64,000 bases of DNA from Zunongwangia atlantica 22II14-10F7 (GTDB taxonomy: Bacteria > Bacteroidota > Bacteroidia > Flavobacteriales > Flavobacteriaceae): the NCBI RefSeq assembly GCF_002094855.1, contig NZ_ARYN01000010.1, positions 1 to 64,000 of the forward strand, read 5' to 3'. A program made the position numbers and the translations under genes. Each line of letters opens with the position of its first letter. Position 1 is the stretch's first letter. Of the stretch, positions 7,844 to 17,028 are shown one piece after another. The notes below the pieces were generated by a model, which was given only the letters and a program-made list of their open reading frames with translations, did not search any database and was not told where the DNA came from.

Positions 7844-9187
7844 TTATACCACACCCTGAGCTAACATTGCATCGGCTACTTTTACGAAACCGGCAATATT
7901 CGCACCTTTTACATAATCTACATATCCATTTTCGTCTTTACCATACTCTACGCATTTATCATGAATATCGTTCATGATCTGGTGAAGTTTGTTGTCTACT
8001 TCTTCAGCAGTCCAGTTGTAACGTAAAGAGTTTTGCGTCATCTCTAATCCTGAAGTAGCTACGCCACCCGCATTAGATGCTTTACCAGGAGAGAATAAGA
8101 TCTTCGCCTCACGGAAAATTTCTATAGACTCTGGCGTACAAGGCATATTAGCACCTTCACCAACGCACATACATCCATTATCTACTAATTTCTTAGCATC
8201 TTCTTCTTTCAACTCGTTTTGAGTAGCGCAAGGTAATGCAACATCACATTTCACTTCCCACGGAGTTGTATTTGCATAGAACTTTGCATTGGTATATTTC
8301 TCTGTATACTCTTTAATTCTACCACGTTTTTCGTTCTTAAGTTCCATGATGAATTGTAGTTTCTCTTCATCAATACCATCTTCGTCATGAACGTATCCGG
8401 CAGAATCTGACATGGTCACTACTTTTGCTCCAAGCTCGATCGCTTTTTGAGCCGCATATTGCGCTACGTTACCAGAACCAGAAATCACCACAGTTTTACC
8501 TTCTAAAGATTCACCTTTGGTTTTTAACATGTTCTGTGCAAAATATACGTTACCGTAACCTGTAGCTTCAGGACGAATTAAAGAACCACCGTAAGACAAT
8601 CCTTTTCCGGTTAAAATTCCGGTAAATTCGTTTTGCAACCTTTTGTACTGACCAAACATATATCCAACTTCTCTAGCTCCTACTCCAATATCACCGGCAG
8701 GAACATCTGTGTTATGACCAATATGTTTGCTAAGCTCTGTCATAAAGCTTTGGCAAAAACGCATTACTTCGTTATCAGACTTTCCTTTAGGATCAAAATC
8801 TGATCCTCCTTTACCTCCACCCATTGGAAGCGTTGTAAGACTATTCTTAAAAGTTTGCTCGAAAGCCAGGAACTTAAGAATACTAAGGTTTACTGATGGA
8901 TGAAAACGTAAACCACCTTTGTATGGTCCGATAGCCGAGTTCATCTGGATACGATATCCACGGTTTATTTGAATATTACCTTCGTCATCCAACCATGATA
9001 CTCTAAACATGATCACACGCTCTGGCTCTACCATACGCTCTAGTAACTTGGCGTTTTGGTACTTTTTATTTTTCTCTATAAAAGGAATTATCGTTTCAGC
9101 AACTTCGTGAACCGCTTGTAAAAATTCTGGTTCGTTTTGATTTCTTTGAGACACTTTATCCAAGAAATCCTTTATATTTTTTTCCAT
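7844..9187 (-). CDS. gdhA: NADP-specific glutamate dehydrogenase
   Basis: Hexameric glutamate dehydrogenase converting 2-oxoglutarate and ammonia to glutamate with NADPH. The sequence shows the substrate-binding block GPYKGGLRFHPSVN, the catalytic lysine region PMGGGKGGSDFDPKG, the dinucleotide fold VVISGSGNVAQYAAQKA, and the C-terminal SNAGGVATSGLEMTQN. The frame extends upstream to 9235. However, a TATATTTG promoter box at 9233-9240 would place the transcript start near 9226, so the methionine at 9187 (MEKNIKDFLDKV) is chosen. It gives the usual length of 447 aa. The gene is monocistronic with its own terminator. Confidence 0.95.
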   Translation of the reverse strand: MEKNIKDFLDKVSQRNQNEPEFLQAVHEVAETIIPFIEKNKKYQNAKLLERMVEPERVIMFRVSWLDDEGNIQINRGYRIQMNSAIGPYKGGLRFHPSVNLSILKFLAFEQTFKNSLTTLPMGGGKGGSDFDPKGKSDNEVMRFCQSFMTELSKHIGHNTDVPAGDIGVGAREVGYMFGQYKRLQNEFTGILTGKGLSYGGSLIRPEATGYGNVYFAQNMLKTKGESLEGKTVVISGSGNVAQYAAQKAIELGAKVVTMSDSAGYVHDEDGIDEEKLQFIMELKNEKRGRIKEYTEKYTNAKFYANTTPWEVKCDVALPCATQNELKEEDAKKLVDNGCMCVGEGANMPCTPESIEIFREAKILFSPGKASNAGGVATSGLEMTQNSLRYNWTAEEVDNKLHQIMNDIHDKCVEYGKDENGYVDYVKGANIAGFVKVADAMLAQGVV

Positions 9188-9232
9188 AAGGCGTCGCTTA
9201 AGTTTGTTTAAAAAAAATGTTTTTTCGCGGTG

Positions 9233-9240
9233 CAAATATA
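9233..9240 (-). promoter_or_regulatory. -7 promoter box of gdhA
   Basis: On the minus strand the sequence is TATATTTG, a perfect match to the Bacteroidota -7 element TAnnTTTG. No convincing -33 TTG was found. It decides the gdhA start in favour of 9187. Confidence 0.6.
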
Positions 9241-9356
9241 TGAGATATATAAAAATTAGCGATAAAATTTTAGATTTTCATACAATATTAACTTTCTGTT
9301 GAATTTCATTAAAAAAAAGAAAATTTCAATTTAAAATTTAGCTTATCTTCTTTTTA

Positions 9357-9364
9357 TATATTTG
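9357..9364 (+). promoter_or_regulatory. -7 promoter box of the 9387-10148 gene
   Basis: TATATTTG matches TAnnTTTG and lies 22 bp before the GTG start, giving a leader of about 15 nt. Confidence 0.55.
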
Positions 9365-9386
9365 CCAAAACATCCTATAAACACCT

Positions 9387-10148
9387 GTGTTGAAGCGATT
9401 TTGTCTATATTTTTTAATCGGTTTTATATGCATTTTATCGCAAAATGCAAACAGCCAGGTATTACACGAAATTGGTGTAACAGCTGGTCCTGCAGCGATT
9501 ACAACAGATTATGGGGAACGAGGAGAGTTTAGAAACTTCTATCAAAACCTTGGTTTTGGTGTAGGATTTCAGCACTACATGAACTTTGTTTATACCGGGA
9601 ATAATTATCGTACCAACTACTTTAAAGATTTTTTTAGAGTTCGTACAGAGATCGATTATTTTCATTCGTATTTAGATCATTATGGTCCTATTTCCTATCA
9701 AAACAATCCGCGTGGAGAAATGCTTAGAGCCATGCATGGTGAAACCAATATTTTCGAATTTGGTACACAGTTAGAGTGGCATTTTACCCAAATTAGGGAG
9801 TTTTTAATTTTTGCTGAACGTTTTTCACCCTACATCACTGTAGGAGTGCATGCAGTTTATTATATCCCAGATGCCTACAGTGATCTTGGGCCTGTAGATA
9901 ATCCAAGAGTATTATTCCCAGCATTTCAGGATGGATTAAATTTAGACAGCGGTTTTACTTATAATGTGCTTTTTGGTGGCGGTACGCGCTATCGCCTTGG
10001 TAGAAACAGCGATTTAGTAGCTGAAGTTAAATGGCAGTATTACGGCAACGATTATATTGAAGGTTTAGATGTACAGGGACCACAAAACCAGTCGAACGAT
10101 TGGGCAATCTGGATAAATGTAGGATATATCCATTACCTGAATTTCTAA
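9387..10148 (+). CDS. outer-membrane beta-barrel protein (THC0290_0291-like)
   Basis: A 253-aa exported protein with a signal peptide (residues 1-23). It has alternating hydrophobic/aromatic strands throughout (GFGVGFQHYMNF, FRVRTEIDYFHSYL, LVAEVKWQYYG) and a C-terminal aromatic residue (HYLNF), the pattern of a small outer-membrane beta-barrel. It resembles the flavobacterial THC0290_0291 family, a recollection I hold with moderate confidence. The start is GTG at 9387 or TTG at 9390; no ATG fits. It is convergent with the lipoprotein gene at 10152, with only 3 bp between the stops. Function unknown. Confidence 0.75.
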   Translation: MLKRFCLYFLIGFICILSQNANSQVLHEIGVTAGPAAITTDYGERGEFRNFYQNLGFGVGFQHYMNFVYTGNNYRTNYFKDFFRVRTEIDYFHSYLDHYGPISYQNNPRGEMLRAMHGETNIFEFGTQLEWHFTQIREFLIFAERFSPYITVGVHAVYYIPDAYSDLGPVDNPRVLFPAFQDGLNLDSGFTYNVLFGGGTRYRLGRNSDLVAEVKWQYYGNDYIEGLDVQGPQNQSNDWAIWINVGYIHYLNF

Positions 10149-10151
10149 AAT

Positions 10152-10778
10152 CTATTCCTGAAATTTATCGAATTCTCTCACCTTTTTACCAAGGCAGTTA
10201 TTTACCAGCATCTCAAATTTAGAAGCATTCTCGATTTTAGTGACATAAACCTGAAGTGAATCTCCATATTTTAGTTGGATTACTTCCTCATTTACCTCTT
10301 TAAGACTTAAGCTGCGATCTGTTTTATCTTTAAATAAAACCTGGTTTCCTGCATTCAGCATAAAATCTTTAAGCTCAAAATTCTCACTTTTATGATTTCC
10401 GTAAATATCGATAGCTTCTTTAGAAATATAATATCGTGGAATTTCACCTTTACAAGGTTCATAAAATAAAAACTGATCTTTGTACTTTTTAAGCTCAACC
10501 AGCTTAAACAATGCATTTTGATGTTTCTTTACTTCGGAAGTGATTACTGAATCTAAGTTTCGATAAAAAACAGATGTTTTTGTGGTATCAATAAACAATT
10601 GATATTCATCCAGGTTTAATGCTGAAGCTGAAGTTCGCTCTGGAATACTATCTGAAGGAACTAGGTAAGGATCTTCAGGAATTACTTCAGTACTTACCTC
10701 TTCAGAAGTATCTCTTTTACAACTGAAAAGCCCTAAACAAATAATGAATATTAAAAGTATCTTATACCTCATCAGCAT
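10152..10778 (-). CDS. hypothetical lipoprotein
   Basis: A 208-aa lipoprotein. The N-terminus is hydrophobic and ends in a lipobox LGLFSC with the lipidated cysteine around residue 20, followed by an acidic linker. The rest contains no recognised domain. It overlaps the pncA end by 17 bp, so the internal methionine three codons in (10772) is an equally possible start. It is the last gene of the pncB-pncA run. No link to NAD metabolism can be read from its sequence. Confidence 0.75.
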   Translation of the reverse strand: MLMRYKILLIFIICLGLFSCKRDTSEEVSTEVIPEDPYLVPSDSIPERTSASALNLDEYQLFIDTTKTSVFYRNLDSVITSEVKKHQNALFKLVELKKYKDQFLFYEPCKGEIPRYYISKEAIDIYGNHKSENFELKDFMLNAGNQVLFKDKTDRSLSLKEVNEEVIQLKYGDSLQVYVTKIENASKFEMLVNNCLGKKVREFDKFQE

Positions 10779-11364
10779 TTAAAATCTTTCCTGCTTTTTC
10801 TACAATTTCAGCTTTTGCTTTTTCAAAACCTTCAGCATCGATAGCTCGCGTAGCATCTTCAATCAAAAAAGAAGTAAAACCTTCAGCTAAAGCATCCTTT
10901 ACACTAAAAGCCACGCAAAAATCACCTGCTAAACCTGCAAAATAAAGCTCGGTTACCCCTTTTTCCTTCAAATAACCGCTTAAACCGGTAGATTTTAAAT
11001 GTGCATTATCGTAAAAACCGCTGTAACTATCAATTTCAGGATTTGTTCCTTTTCTAAAAATAGCTTCAATTTTATCCAATTTTAGCTCAGCGTGAAAATC
11101 TGCTCCCTTGGTTCCCTGCACACAGTGATCTGGCCACATCACCTGGTCGATTCCGTTTAGATCGATAATTTCATAAAGATCTTTCCCATGAGTGCTGGCA
11201 AAACTAGCGTGCCCTGCCGGATGCCAATCCTGAGTGGCAAGTACTAAATCGAATTTATGCTGAATTTTATTGATTATCGGCACAATTTGATCGCCTTCTG
11301 GAACTGCTAAAGCGCCACCGGGCATAAAATCGTTCTGAACGTCTATAAGAAGTAAAGCTTTCAT
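10762..11364 (-). CDS. pncA: nicotinamidase
   Basis: Cysteine hydrolase that deamidates nicotinamide to nicotinate in NAD salvage. The catalytic triad is visible: Asp8 (LIDVQNDF), Lys105 (FRKGTNPE) and Cys150 (LAGDFCVAFS). The metal ligands are Asp46/His48 (QDWHPAGHASF) and His80 (WPDHCVQGT). The length of 200 aa is normal. It lies 6 bp downstream of pncB, the next enzyme in the pathway, so the two form an operon. Confidence 0.95.
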   Translation of the reverse strand: MKALLLIDVQNDFMPGGALAVPEGDQIVPIINKIQHKFDLVLATQDWHPAGHASFASTHGKDLYEIIDLNGIDQVMWPDHCVQGTKGADFHAELKLDKIEAIFRKGTNPEIDSYSGFYDNAHLKSTGLSGYLKEKGVTELYFAGLAGDFCVAFSVKDALAEGFTSFLIEDATRAIDAEGFEKAKAEIVEKAGKILNADEV

Positions 11365-11370
11365 AGCGTT

Positions 11371-12780
11371 TTACATTTTATGTTCACTAATTAGTCGGTC
11401 TCTTTCAGCTTTCAATTTCTCTGAAATACTTACTTTATAAATATGCGGATTGTTGAATCGCTTATATTCATACGGTAATTCGGCCAATCTTGATTTGCTG
11501 TATTCAGCAATTTCAGCAAGTGTTCTTTTCTTGATCTTCATTTCACCATTTTCCATCACCGGTTGCAATAATGGCTCTTTTTGATAAGCCGAAATATCTA
11601 AAAATTTATACGGCTCTGAAGGGTGAAAAACTTTAGAAAGCTCCGCATCATTTTCATTCTCCATTGCAATTACATCTACCCCAACACATTCGCCATTTTT
11701 ATCTTTCATTCTGTACACCTGCTTACGATGCGGCAAAGTGGTTTTTATCAAACTTTCTGAAATTTTAATTCTTGGCTGCCCGTCTGAAAATGTAAGTTTA
11801 TAAACTCCGTCTAAAGCAGCATCTGGTTTCCCAATCACAAGGTTTGTGCCCACACCGTAAACATCAATCGGCGCATCCTGTTCCTGCAAACTTTTAATTA
11901 CAAACTCATCTAATTGATTAGAAGCAGCAATTTTAACATAGTCTAAACCGGCATCATCTAATTGCTTTCTTGCCTTTTTCCCAAGGTAAGCCAAATCGCC
12001 ACTATCCAAACGAATAGCCATTAATTTTTGGCCGCGCTCTTCCATTTCTTTAGCCACGATTATCGCGTTTGGAACACCACTTTTTAAAGTATCATAGGTA
12101 TCTACTAAAAGTACACATCCTTTTGGACGCCCTTTAGCAAATTCACGAAATGCCGTTAACTCGTCATCATAGCTTTGGATAAATGAGTGCGCCATAGTTC
12201 CTGAAACCGGAATATCAAGATCTCGCCCGGCAATTACATTACTGGTACCATTAAAGCCACCGATCATCGCAGCTCTTGAAGCATAATAACCGCCTGGCCC
12301 TTGTGCTCTTCGCAATCCAAAATCGAGCAATACACGCTCACCAGAAACCAATCGCATTCGGCTCGCTTTTGTGGCAATAAGAGTCTGAAAATTCAGTAAG
12401 TTTAGCAATATCGTTTCGATGATCTGGGCTTCGATCAAATTCGCTTCTACCTGTAAAACAGGTCGGGTTGGAAAAACCACATCTCCTTCCTGTACCGAAT
12501 AAATATTTCCTGAAAATTTAAAATTCGATAGATATTCCAGAAAGTCATCTTCAAAATCGTACTGCTTTAAAAACTCGATATCTTTCTTACTAAACCTAAG
12601 ATTGGTGATAATTTCGAGTAAATCTTCTAAACCGGCAAAAATGGCAAAACCACTTCCGTAAGGGATTTTTCTAAAATAATAATCGAAAACTGCTTTGGTA
12701 TCGCGCTTTCCGTTTTTAAAATATACCTGCGACATCGCAAGCTGATATTGATCGGTATAAGTTGCCGTAAAATCGAACAT
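11371..12780 (-). CDS. pncB: nicotinate phosphoribosyltransferase
   Basis: Enzyme of the Preiss-Handler pathway that couples nicotinate to PRPP to form nicotinate mononucleotide. The 469-aa protein carries the N-terminal TDQYQLAMSQVYF, the RRAQGPGGYYASRAA block, the MAHSFIQ phosphate-loop region with the phosphorylatable histidine, and IRLDSGDL in the barrel. It is followed at 6 bp by pncA, which supplies its substrate. A weak promoter candidate (TAAATTTG on the minus strand, 12894-12901) would give a leader of about 110 nt. Confidence 0.95.
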   Translation of the reverse strand: MFDFTATYTDQYQLAMSQVYFKNGKRDTKAVFDYYFRKIPYGSGFAIFAGLEDLLEIITNLRFSKKDIEFLKQYDFEDDFLEYLSNFKFSGNIYSVQEGDVVFPTRPVLQVEANLIEAQIIETILLNLLNFQTLIATKASRMRLVSGERVLLDFGLRRAQGPGGYYASRAAMIGGFNGTSNVIAGRDLDIPVSGTMAHSFIQSYDDELTAFREFAKGRPKGCVLLVDTYDTLKSGVPNAIIVAKEMEERGQKLMAIRLDSGDLAYLGKKARKQLDDAGLDYVKIAASNQLDEFVIKSLQEQDAPIDVYGVGTNLVIGKPDAALDGVYKLTFSDGQPRIKISESLIKTTLPHRKQVYRMKDKNGECVGVDVIAMENENDAELSKVFHPSEPYKFLDISAYQKEPLLQPVMENGEMKIKKRTLAEIAEYSKSRLAELPYEYKRFNNPHIYKVSISEKLKAERDRLISEHKM

Positions 12781-13195
12781 AAAATCTTGGTTTTGTAACT
12801 CGCTTATCGAGATTTGAACTATTTTCTAATTTCTAGTAGAATTAGTTCATTGAATTTCAGCAAAACTTTATCTAATTTTATTGCTGAACAATACAAATTT
12901 AAGGCTTTGCAAATGTTTTGAGGCTTTTCCCTGTACGAAAATTGTATTAAAAAGTACATCAACCAATTCATCTTCGGAGTAGCTGAAAAATCTGGCCTCC
13001 ATTTAATCCGAAGTTGAATCTTTCAATCGTTTATGGTCAAATTAGGATTCGAGATCAAAATATTTACCTAATTTATTAAGTTTATAAAGAGTAGATTTTC
13101 AGCTTTATAGCGTACCGGTATTTCTACATTTCAATTTTATTTAAAATACAGCTTCATTTTTTTTAATAATATTTAGTGATAATTAAAAATTCCAT
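12781..13195. other. gene-free spacer
   Basis: About 415 bp of AT-rich DNA between the divergent pncB and the tRNA genes. Apart from the weak pncB promoter candidate at 12894-12901, I see no ORF, repeat or structured RNA. Confidence 0.5.
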
Positions 13196-13203
13196 TATAT
13201 TTG
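13196..13203 (+). promoter_or_regulatory. promoter of the tRNA-Asn pair
   Basis: TATATTTG fits the Bacteroidota -7 consensus and lies 23 bp before the first tRNA. Confidence 0.6.
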
Positions 13204-13226
13204 CATCCGCAAAATTGATTGCAAAT

Positions 13227-13300
13227 TCCTCCTTAGCTCAGTTGGTTAGAGCATCTGACTGTTAATCAGAGGGTCCTTGGTTCGAGCCCAAGAGGGGGAG
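13227..13300 (+). tRNA. tRNA-Asn (GTT), copy 1
   Basis: The 74-nt cloverleaf is complete: acceptor TCCTCCT with AGGGGGA (one T-G pair), D arm GCTC...GAGC, anticodon stem TCTGA/TCAGA with loop CTGTTAA (anticodon GTT, asparagine), and T arm CTTGG/CCAAG with TTCGAGC. The discriminator base is G. The CCA end is not encoded. Confidence 0.97.
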
Positions 13301-13357
13301 CAAAAAATTTTTAGGGCAAATTCAGCTGCCGAGAATGCTGAAAACATATTGATATAT

Positions 13358-13431
13358 TCCTCCTTAGCTCAGTTGGTTAGAGCATCTGACTGTTAATCAG
13401 AGGGTCCTTGGTTCGAGCCCAAGAGGGGGAG
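13358..13431 (+). tRNA. tRNA-Asn (GTT), copy 2
   Basis: Identical in sequence to the copy 57 bp upstream, anticodon GTT. It is transcribed from the same promoter and followed by a strong terminator. Confidence 0.97.
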
Positions 13432-13432
13432 C

Positions 13433-13466
13433 AAAAAGCCGCACTATTTTTAGTGCGGCTTTTTTG
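13433..13466 (+). terminator. terminator of the tRNA pair
   Basis: Perfect 10-bp stem AGCCGCACTA/TAGTGCGGCT (13437-13446 with 13451-13460), TTTT loop and a following T tract. Confidence 0.92.
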
Positions 13467-13574
13467 TTTGCATTCAAGGATCCATTTTGTTCAGCTTGAA
13501 AAATATAAACCTAATCCTGTGAATCCTTTCTGCTAAACATCCTTAGGAAAATCGCTAAAATTTTCCCTATTTTT

Positions 13575-13624
13575 ATAGAATCTTAACCACCAGCTGCCTT
13601 TTAATATTAATTTTGAGATTCTAT
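13575..13624 (+). promoter_or_regulatory. inverted repeat in the GH32 leader
   Basis: ATAGAATCT (13575-13583) is the perfect complement of AGATTCTAT (13616-13624), whose end includes the AT of the GH32 start codon. A -7-like TATTTTTA lies at 13569-13576. The repeat could be an operator or an RNA hairpin covering the start. Confidence 0.4.
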
Positions 13625-15200
13625 GAAAATTTTGAGACCTGCAGCTCTTATCGCACTTTTAGTATTCGCATCCTGTAAAAACAAGAATCAGGATCAACAA
13701 ACTCGTGAAACCGAAACGGTATCAATTCAAACCGATGAAGATTTCAGACCTTCTTTTCATTTTTCGCCTAAGGAGCATTGGATGAACGATCCTAACGGGA
13801 TGTTTTATCTAAACGGAACCTATCATTTGTTCTTTCAGTATTATCCTGATGGTAACAAGTGGGGGCCAATGCATTGGGGACATGCTACGAGTAAAGACAT
13901 GATCACCTGGGAAGAACAGGAGATCGCTCTTTTCCCCGATGAAAAAGGATATATTTTTAGCGGAAGTGCAGTAGTAGATCATGATAATACTTCTGGTTTT
14001 GGTGATGGCACAACGCCGCCTGTAATCGCCATGTTTACTTATCACGACCCAAAAGGCGCTGACGAGGGACGTATCGATTATCAATCGCAAGCTATTGCTT
14101 ATAGTTTGGATGAAGGAAAAACCTGGACAAAATATGACGCCAACCCCGTAATCGAAAATCCAGAATTGCAGGATTTTAGAGACCCTAAAATGATCTGGGA
14201 CGAAGAAAACAAGCAGTGGCTAATGGTGCTTTCAGCCAGAGATCGAGCCTATTTTTATACTTCAGCAAACTTAAAAGACTGGAAAAAGGTATCTGAATTC
14301 GGCGAAAATTATGCAGCTCAAGATGGTGTTTGGGAATGCCCGGATTTCTTTCCTATGAAAGTCGAAAATAGCGACGAAACCAAATGGGTTTTAATACAGA
14401 GCACTAATCCCGGTGGATACAATGGAGGCTCGGCTACGCAATATTTTGTTGGCGATTGGGACGGGAAAAACTTTACCCCAGAAGCCGATCTTTACGGAAA
14501 AAACATCGATCATCCTTACTGGTTGGATTTTGGAAAAGATAATTATGCCGGGGTAACCTGGTCTAATGTTCCAAAAGAAGATGGCAGAACGTTGTTTATG
14601 GGATGGATGTCTAACTGGCTTTATGCCCAGGAAGTGCCTACAGAAACCTGGAGAAGCGCCATGACGATCGCACGTGAACTTCAACTTAAAAAAGAAAACG
14701 ACAGGTATATCATCTCCTCTACTCCGGTTAAAGAACTTGAAAAATATGTGGGAGAAATTATCACTAAATGGAAACTAACCGATGATGACCACGCTATAAT
14801 CGACAAAAAAGAATTGGATCTTACCAAAGCTCAGGTTTCATTTTTAATCCCAAAGATCACTAAAGATGTTCATTTAACGTTGAGTAACGAAAGCGGAGAT
14901 CAATTTGAATTCGGTTTTAAAAAGAAAGAAAATGAGTTTTATATCGATCGATCTAAATCTGGGATCACCGACTTCGGGAGAGAGTTTGCTTCAACCGTAT
15001 CTACCGGAAGAAGAATCGCAACTTCAGATTCGTTAAAAGTGAACCTTATTTTAGATAATATGAGCATCGAAATTTTTTATGACGACGGAAAAACAGTGAT
15101 GACCGAAACTTTTTTTCCGAAGCAGCCTTATACTAGTTTAAAGATCAACGAAGGTGTTCCCGTAATCGATATTGAAGCCAACGAATTTAATTTCGATTAA
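13623..15200 (+). CDS. GH32 fructan/sucrose hydrolase lipoprotein
   Basis: Glycoside hydrolase family 32 enzyme releasing fructose from levan, inulin or sucrose. The N-terminus is a lipoprotein signal (VFASC, Cys18), so it is cell-surface or periplasmic. The five-bladed propeller carries all three catalytic signatures: WMNDPNG with nucleophile Asp56, FRDPK with Asp187, and ECPDFF with acid/base Glu238. A beta-sandwich follows from about residue 365. The 525-aa length is normal. It heads a run with a methionine aminopeptidase (24 bp) and a fructokinase (1 bp further), so released fructose can be phosphorylated. No SusCD pair belongs obviously to it. Levanase versus invertase cannot be settled by eye. 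Confidence 0.93.
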   Translation: MKILRPAALIALLVFASCKNKNQDQQTRETETVSIQTDEDFRPSFHFSPKEHWMNDPNGMFYLNGTYHLFFQYYPDGNKWGPMHWGHATSKDMITWEEQEIALFPDEKGYIFSGSAVVDHDNTSGFGDGTTPPVIAMFTYHDPKGADEGRIDYQSQAIAYSLDEGKTWTKYDANPVIENPELQDFRDPKMIWDEENKQWLMVLSARDRAYFYTSANLKDWKKVSEFGENYAAQDGVWECPDFFPMKVENSDETKWVLIQSTNPGGYNGGSATQYFVGDWDGKNFTPEADLYGKNIDHPYWLDFGKDNYAGVTWSNVPKEDGRTLFMGWMSNWLYAQEVPTETWRSAMTIARELQLKKENDRYIISSTPVKELEKYVGEIITKWKLTDDDHAIIDKKELDLTKAQVSFLIPKITKDVHLTLSNESGDQFEFGFKKKENEFYIDRSKSGITDFGREFASTVSTGRRIATSDSLKVNLILDNMSIEIFYDDGKTVMTETFFPKQPYTSLKINEGVPVIDIEANEFNFD

Positions 15201-15224
15201 ATTTATACTCAAAAAAAAGAATCC

Positions 15225-15989
15225 ATGTCTATAAGCACAGAAGCAGAATTAAACGGAATGAAAAAGATTAGCGAAGTTGTTGCAACCACGCTAAAATTAA
15301 TGCGAGAATTCACTAAAGTGGGCATTTCTACCAAAGAACTAGATGATTATGGTGGTGAAATCCTTAAGAGCTATGGTGCAAAATCTGCTCCATTCGAAAC
15401 TTATGGATTTCCTGGCTATACCTGTATTAGCGTAAATAACGAAGCAGCTCATGGGATTCCTTCAGCAAGTAAAATCCTTAAAGAAGGTGATTTAATAAAT
15501 ATTGATGTTTCTGCAGAATTAAATGGATTTTGGGCAGATAATGGCGGTTCTTTTATTATTGGGAAAGATATTAACAATCACCAGCCCCTGGTAGATGCTT
15601 CTAAAGCGATATTGCAAAAAGCGATTAACCAAATTAAAGGCGGCGTTAAAATTGCTGATATTGGTTATTTGATGGAGACCGAAGCCAAAAAATCTGGTTT
15701 TAAAGTTATACGCAATCTAGCGGGACACGGAGTTGGCAGAAGTTTACATGAAAAACCTGAAAATATCCTTAACTATAGAATTAAAAGCAACCGCGAACGC
15801 TTCAAGAAAAATACAACAGTAGCTATAGAAACTTTTATTGCTACAAAATCTACGATAGCCGTAGAGCAAAAAGATGGCTGGACACTTATTGGAAATAAAG
15901 GCGGTTATGTGACGCAACACGAGCATACGATTATGGTTACAGATGGTCTTCCGTTAATTTTAACTGCAGCAAACGAAATCTGGAATTAG
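15225..15989 (+). CDS. map: methionine aminopeptidase, type I
   Basis: Cytosolic metalloprotease that removes initiator methionine. All five metal ligands are present: Asp94 (NIDVSAELNG), Asp105 (WADNGG), His168 (LAGHGVGRSLHE), Glu202 (AIETF) and Glu233 (TQHEHTI); substrate-binding His76 is in AHG. The 254-aa length is normal for the catalytic core. It is unusual in place, lying between a fructan hydrolase and a fructokinase with gaps of 24 bp and 1 bp. It is probably a second, accessory MetAP, since the housekeeping copy normally lies in the ribosomal-protein region. Whether its expression follows sugar supply is unknown. Confidence 0.92.
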   Translation: MSISTEAELNGMKKISEVVATTLKLMREFTKVGISTKELDDYGGEILKSYGAKSAPFETYGFPGYTCISVNNEAAHGIPSASKILKEGDLINIDVSAELNGFWADNGGSFIIGKDINNHQPLVDASKAILQKAINQIKGGVKIADIGYLMETEAKKSGFKVIRNLAGHGVGRSLHEKPENILNYRIKSNRERFKKNTTVAIETFIATKSTIAVEQKDGWTLIGNKGGYVTQHEHTIMVTDGLPLILTAANEIWN

Positions 15990-15990
15990 T

Positions 15991-16893
15991 ATGTCACAAC
16001 ATTTAAACGCCGTTTGTTTTGGAGAGGTTTTATATGATATTTTTCCAAATTCAGAAAAAATTGGGGGAGCGCCATTAAATGTGGCTTCTCGACTTAGCGC
16101 CAATGGGATAAATACAAGTATGATTAGTAGCGTTGGTAAGGATGAAAAAGGAAAAAACCTTCTGGAATATCTAAAATCGAGAAATATAGATCATTCTCTG
16201 GTTGCTGAAACTCCAGATTTCCAAACAGGTGTGGTCACTGTAAAACTTGACGATAGCGGATCTGCTTCTTACACGATCGAACATCCTGCGGCATGGGATA
16301 AAATTGAAATTTCAGAAGAAATGATCGACAAGGTAAAAACTACCGATGCTTTTCTCTTCGGAAGTTTAGTATGTCGCGATCAAAAAAGCAGGGCAACTTT
16401 AACTGAATTACTTAAACATGCTAAATTCGCTGTTTTCGACATTAATTTAAGACCACCGCATTACGAAAAAGAGATTCTGGAAGATCTAATTTTAAAAGCC
16501 GATTTTATCAAATTTAATGATGACGAGCTTTACGAGATCGCTGCCATGTTCGATTCTCCTTTTAATTCCCTAGAACAAAATCTTAGTTATATGGCCAAGA
16601 TCACCAACGCCAAAACGATTTGCATTACTAAAGGCAGTCACGGTGCAGTGCTTTTTACTGAAGGAAAATTGTTTTACAATAGCGGCTACAAAATTAAAGT
16701 TGCAGATACTGTGGGAGCCGGCGACAGTTTTTTAGGTTCTTTGATTTCTAAATTACTGCGGAAAGAAGAACCCCAAAAAGCATTGAATTACGCCTGTGCG
16801 ATTGGCGCATTAGTTGCTTCAAGAGAAGGAGCGAATCCTGAATTCACTTCAGAAGAAATTGAAGCATTTATGTTTCCGGATTATAAGGAATAG
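15991..16893 (+). CDS. PfkB family sugar kinase, probable fructokinase
   Basis: Ribokinase/PfkB-fold ATP-dependent kinase of 300 aa. The first signature GGAPLNVASRLS is at residues 25-36, and the second is DTVGAGDSFLGSL with the anion hole GAGD at 242-245 and catalytic base Asp245. The GEVLYDIFP start and GGAPLNVA fit fructokinases. It follows the aminopeptidase gene by one base and shares the run with the GH32 hydrolase, which produces fructose, so fructose 6-phosphate is the likely product. Another hexose or a nucleoside remains possible. Confidence 0.88.
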   Translation: MSQHLNAVCFGEVLYDIFPNSEKIGGAPLNVASRLSANGINTSMISSVGKDEKGKNLLEYLKSRNIDHSLVAETPDFQTGVVTVKLDDSGSASYTIEHPAAWDKIEISEEMIDKVKTTDAFLFGSLVCRDQKSRATLTELLKHAKFAVFDINLRPPHYEKEILEDLILKADFIKFNDDELYEIAAMFDSPFNSLEQNLSYMAKITNAKTICITKGSHGAVLFTEGKLFYNSGYKIKVADTVGAGDSFLGSLISKLLRKEEPQKALNYACAIGALVASREGANPEFTSEEIEAFMFPDYKE

Positions 16894-17028
16894 TTCCGAA
16901 GTTTTTAAATCTTTTAAAAGGAATATTCGTTAATAATATAAACTCTTTAATAGTTACTTAACCTAATCTTAAACAAAATACAATCACTTAAGATTAAGGA
17001 ATGTTTTCATTTGTTATACTAGAAACAA

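Noticed and set aside
9188-9235. N-terminal extension of gdhA to 463 aa
   Set aside because: A -7 promoter box overlaps the proposed start at 9235 and the family length of 447 aa fits the internal methionine.
12781-13195. A riboswitch or hidden small gene in the spacer upstream of the tRNAs
   Set aside because: No convincing conserved fold, promoter-leader-gene order or protein-like frame was found.
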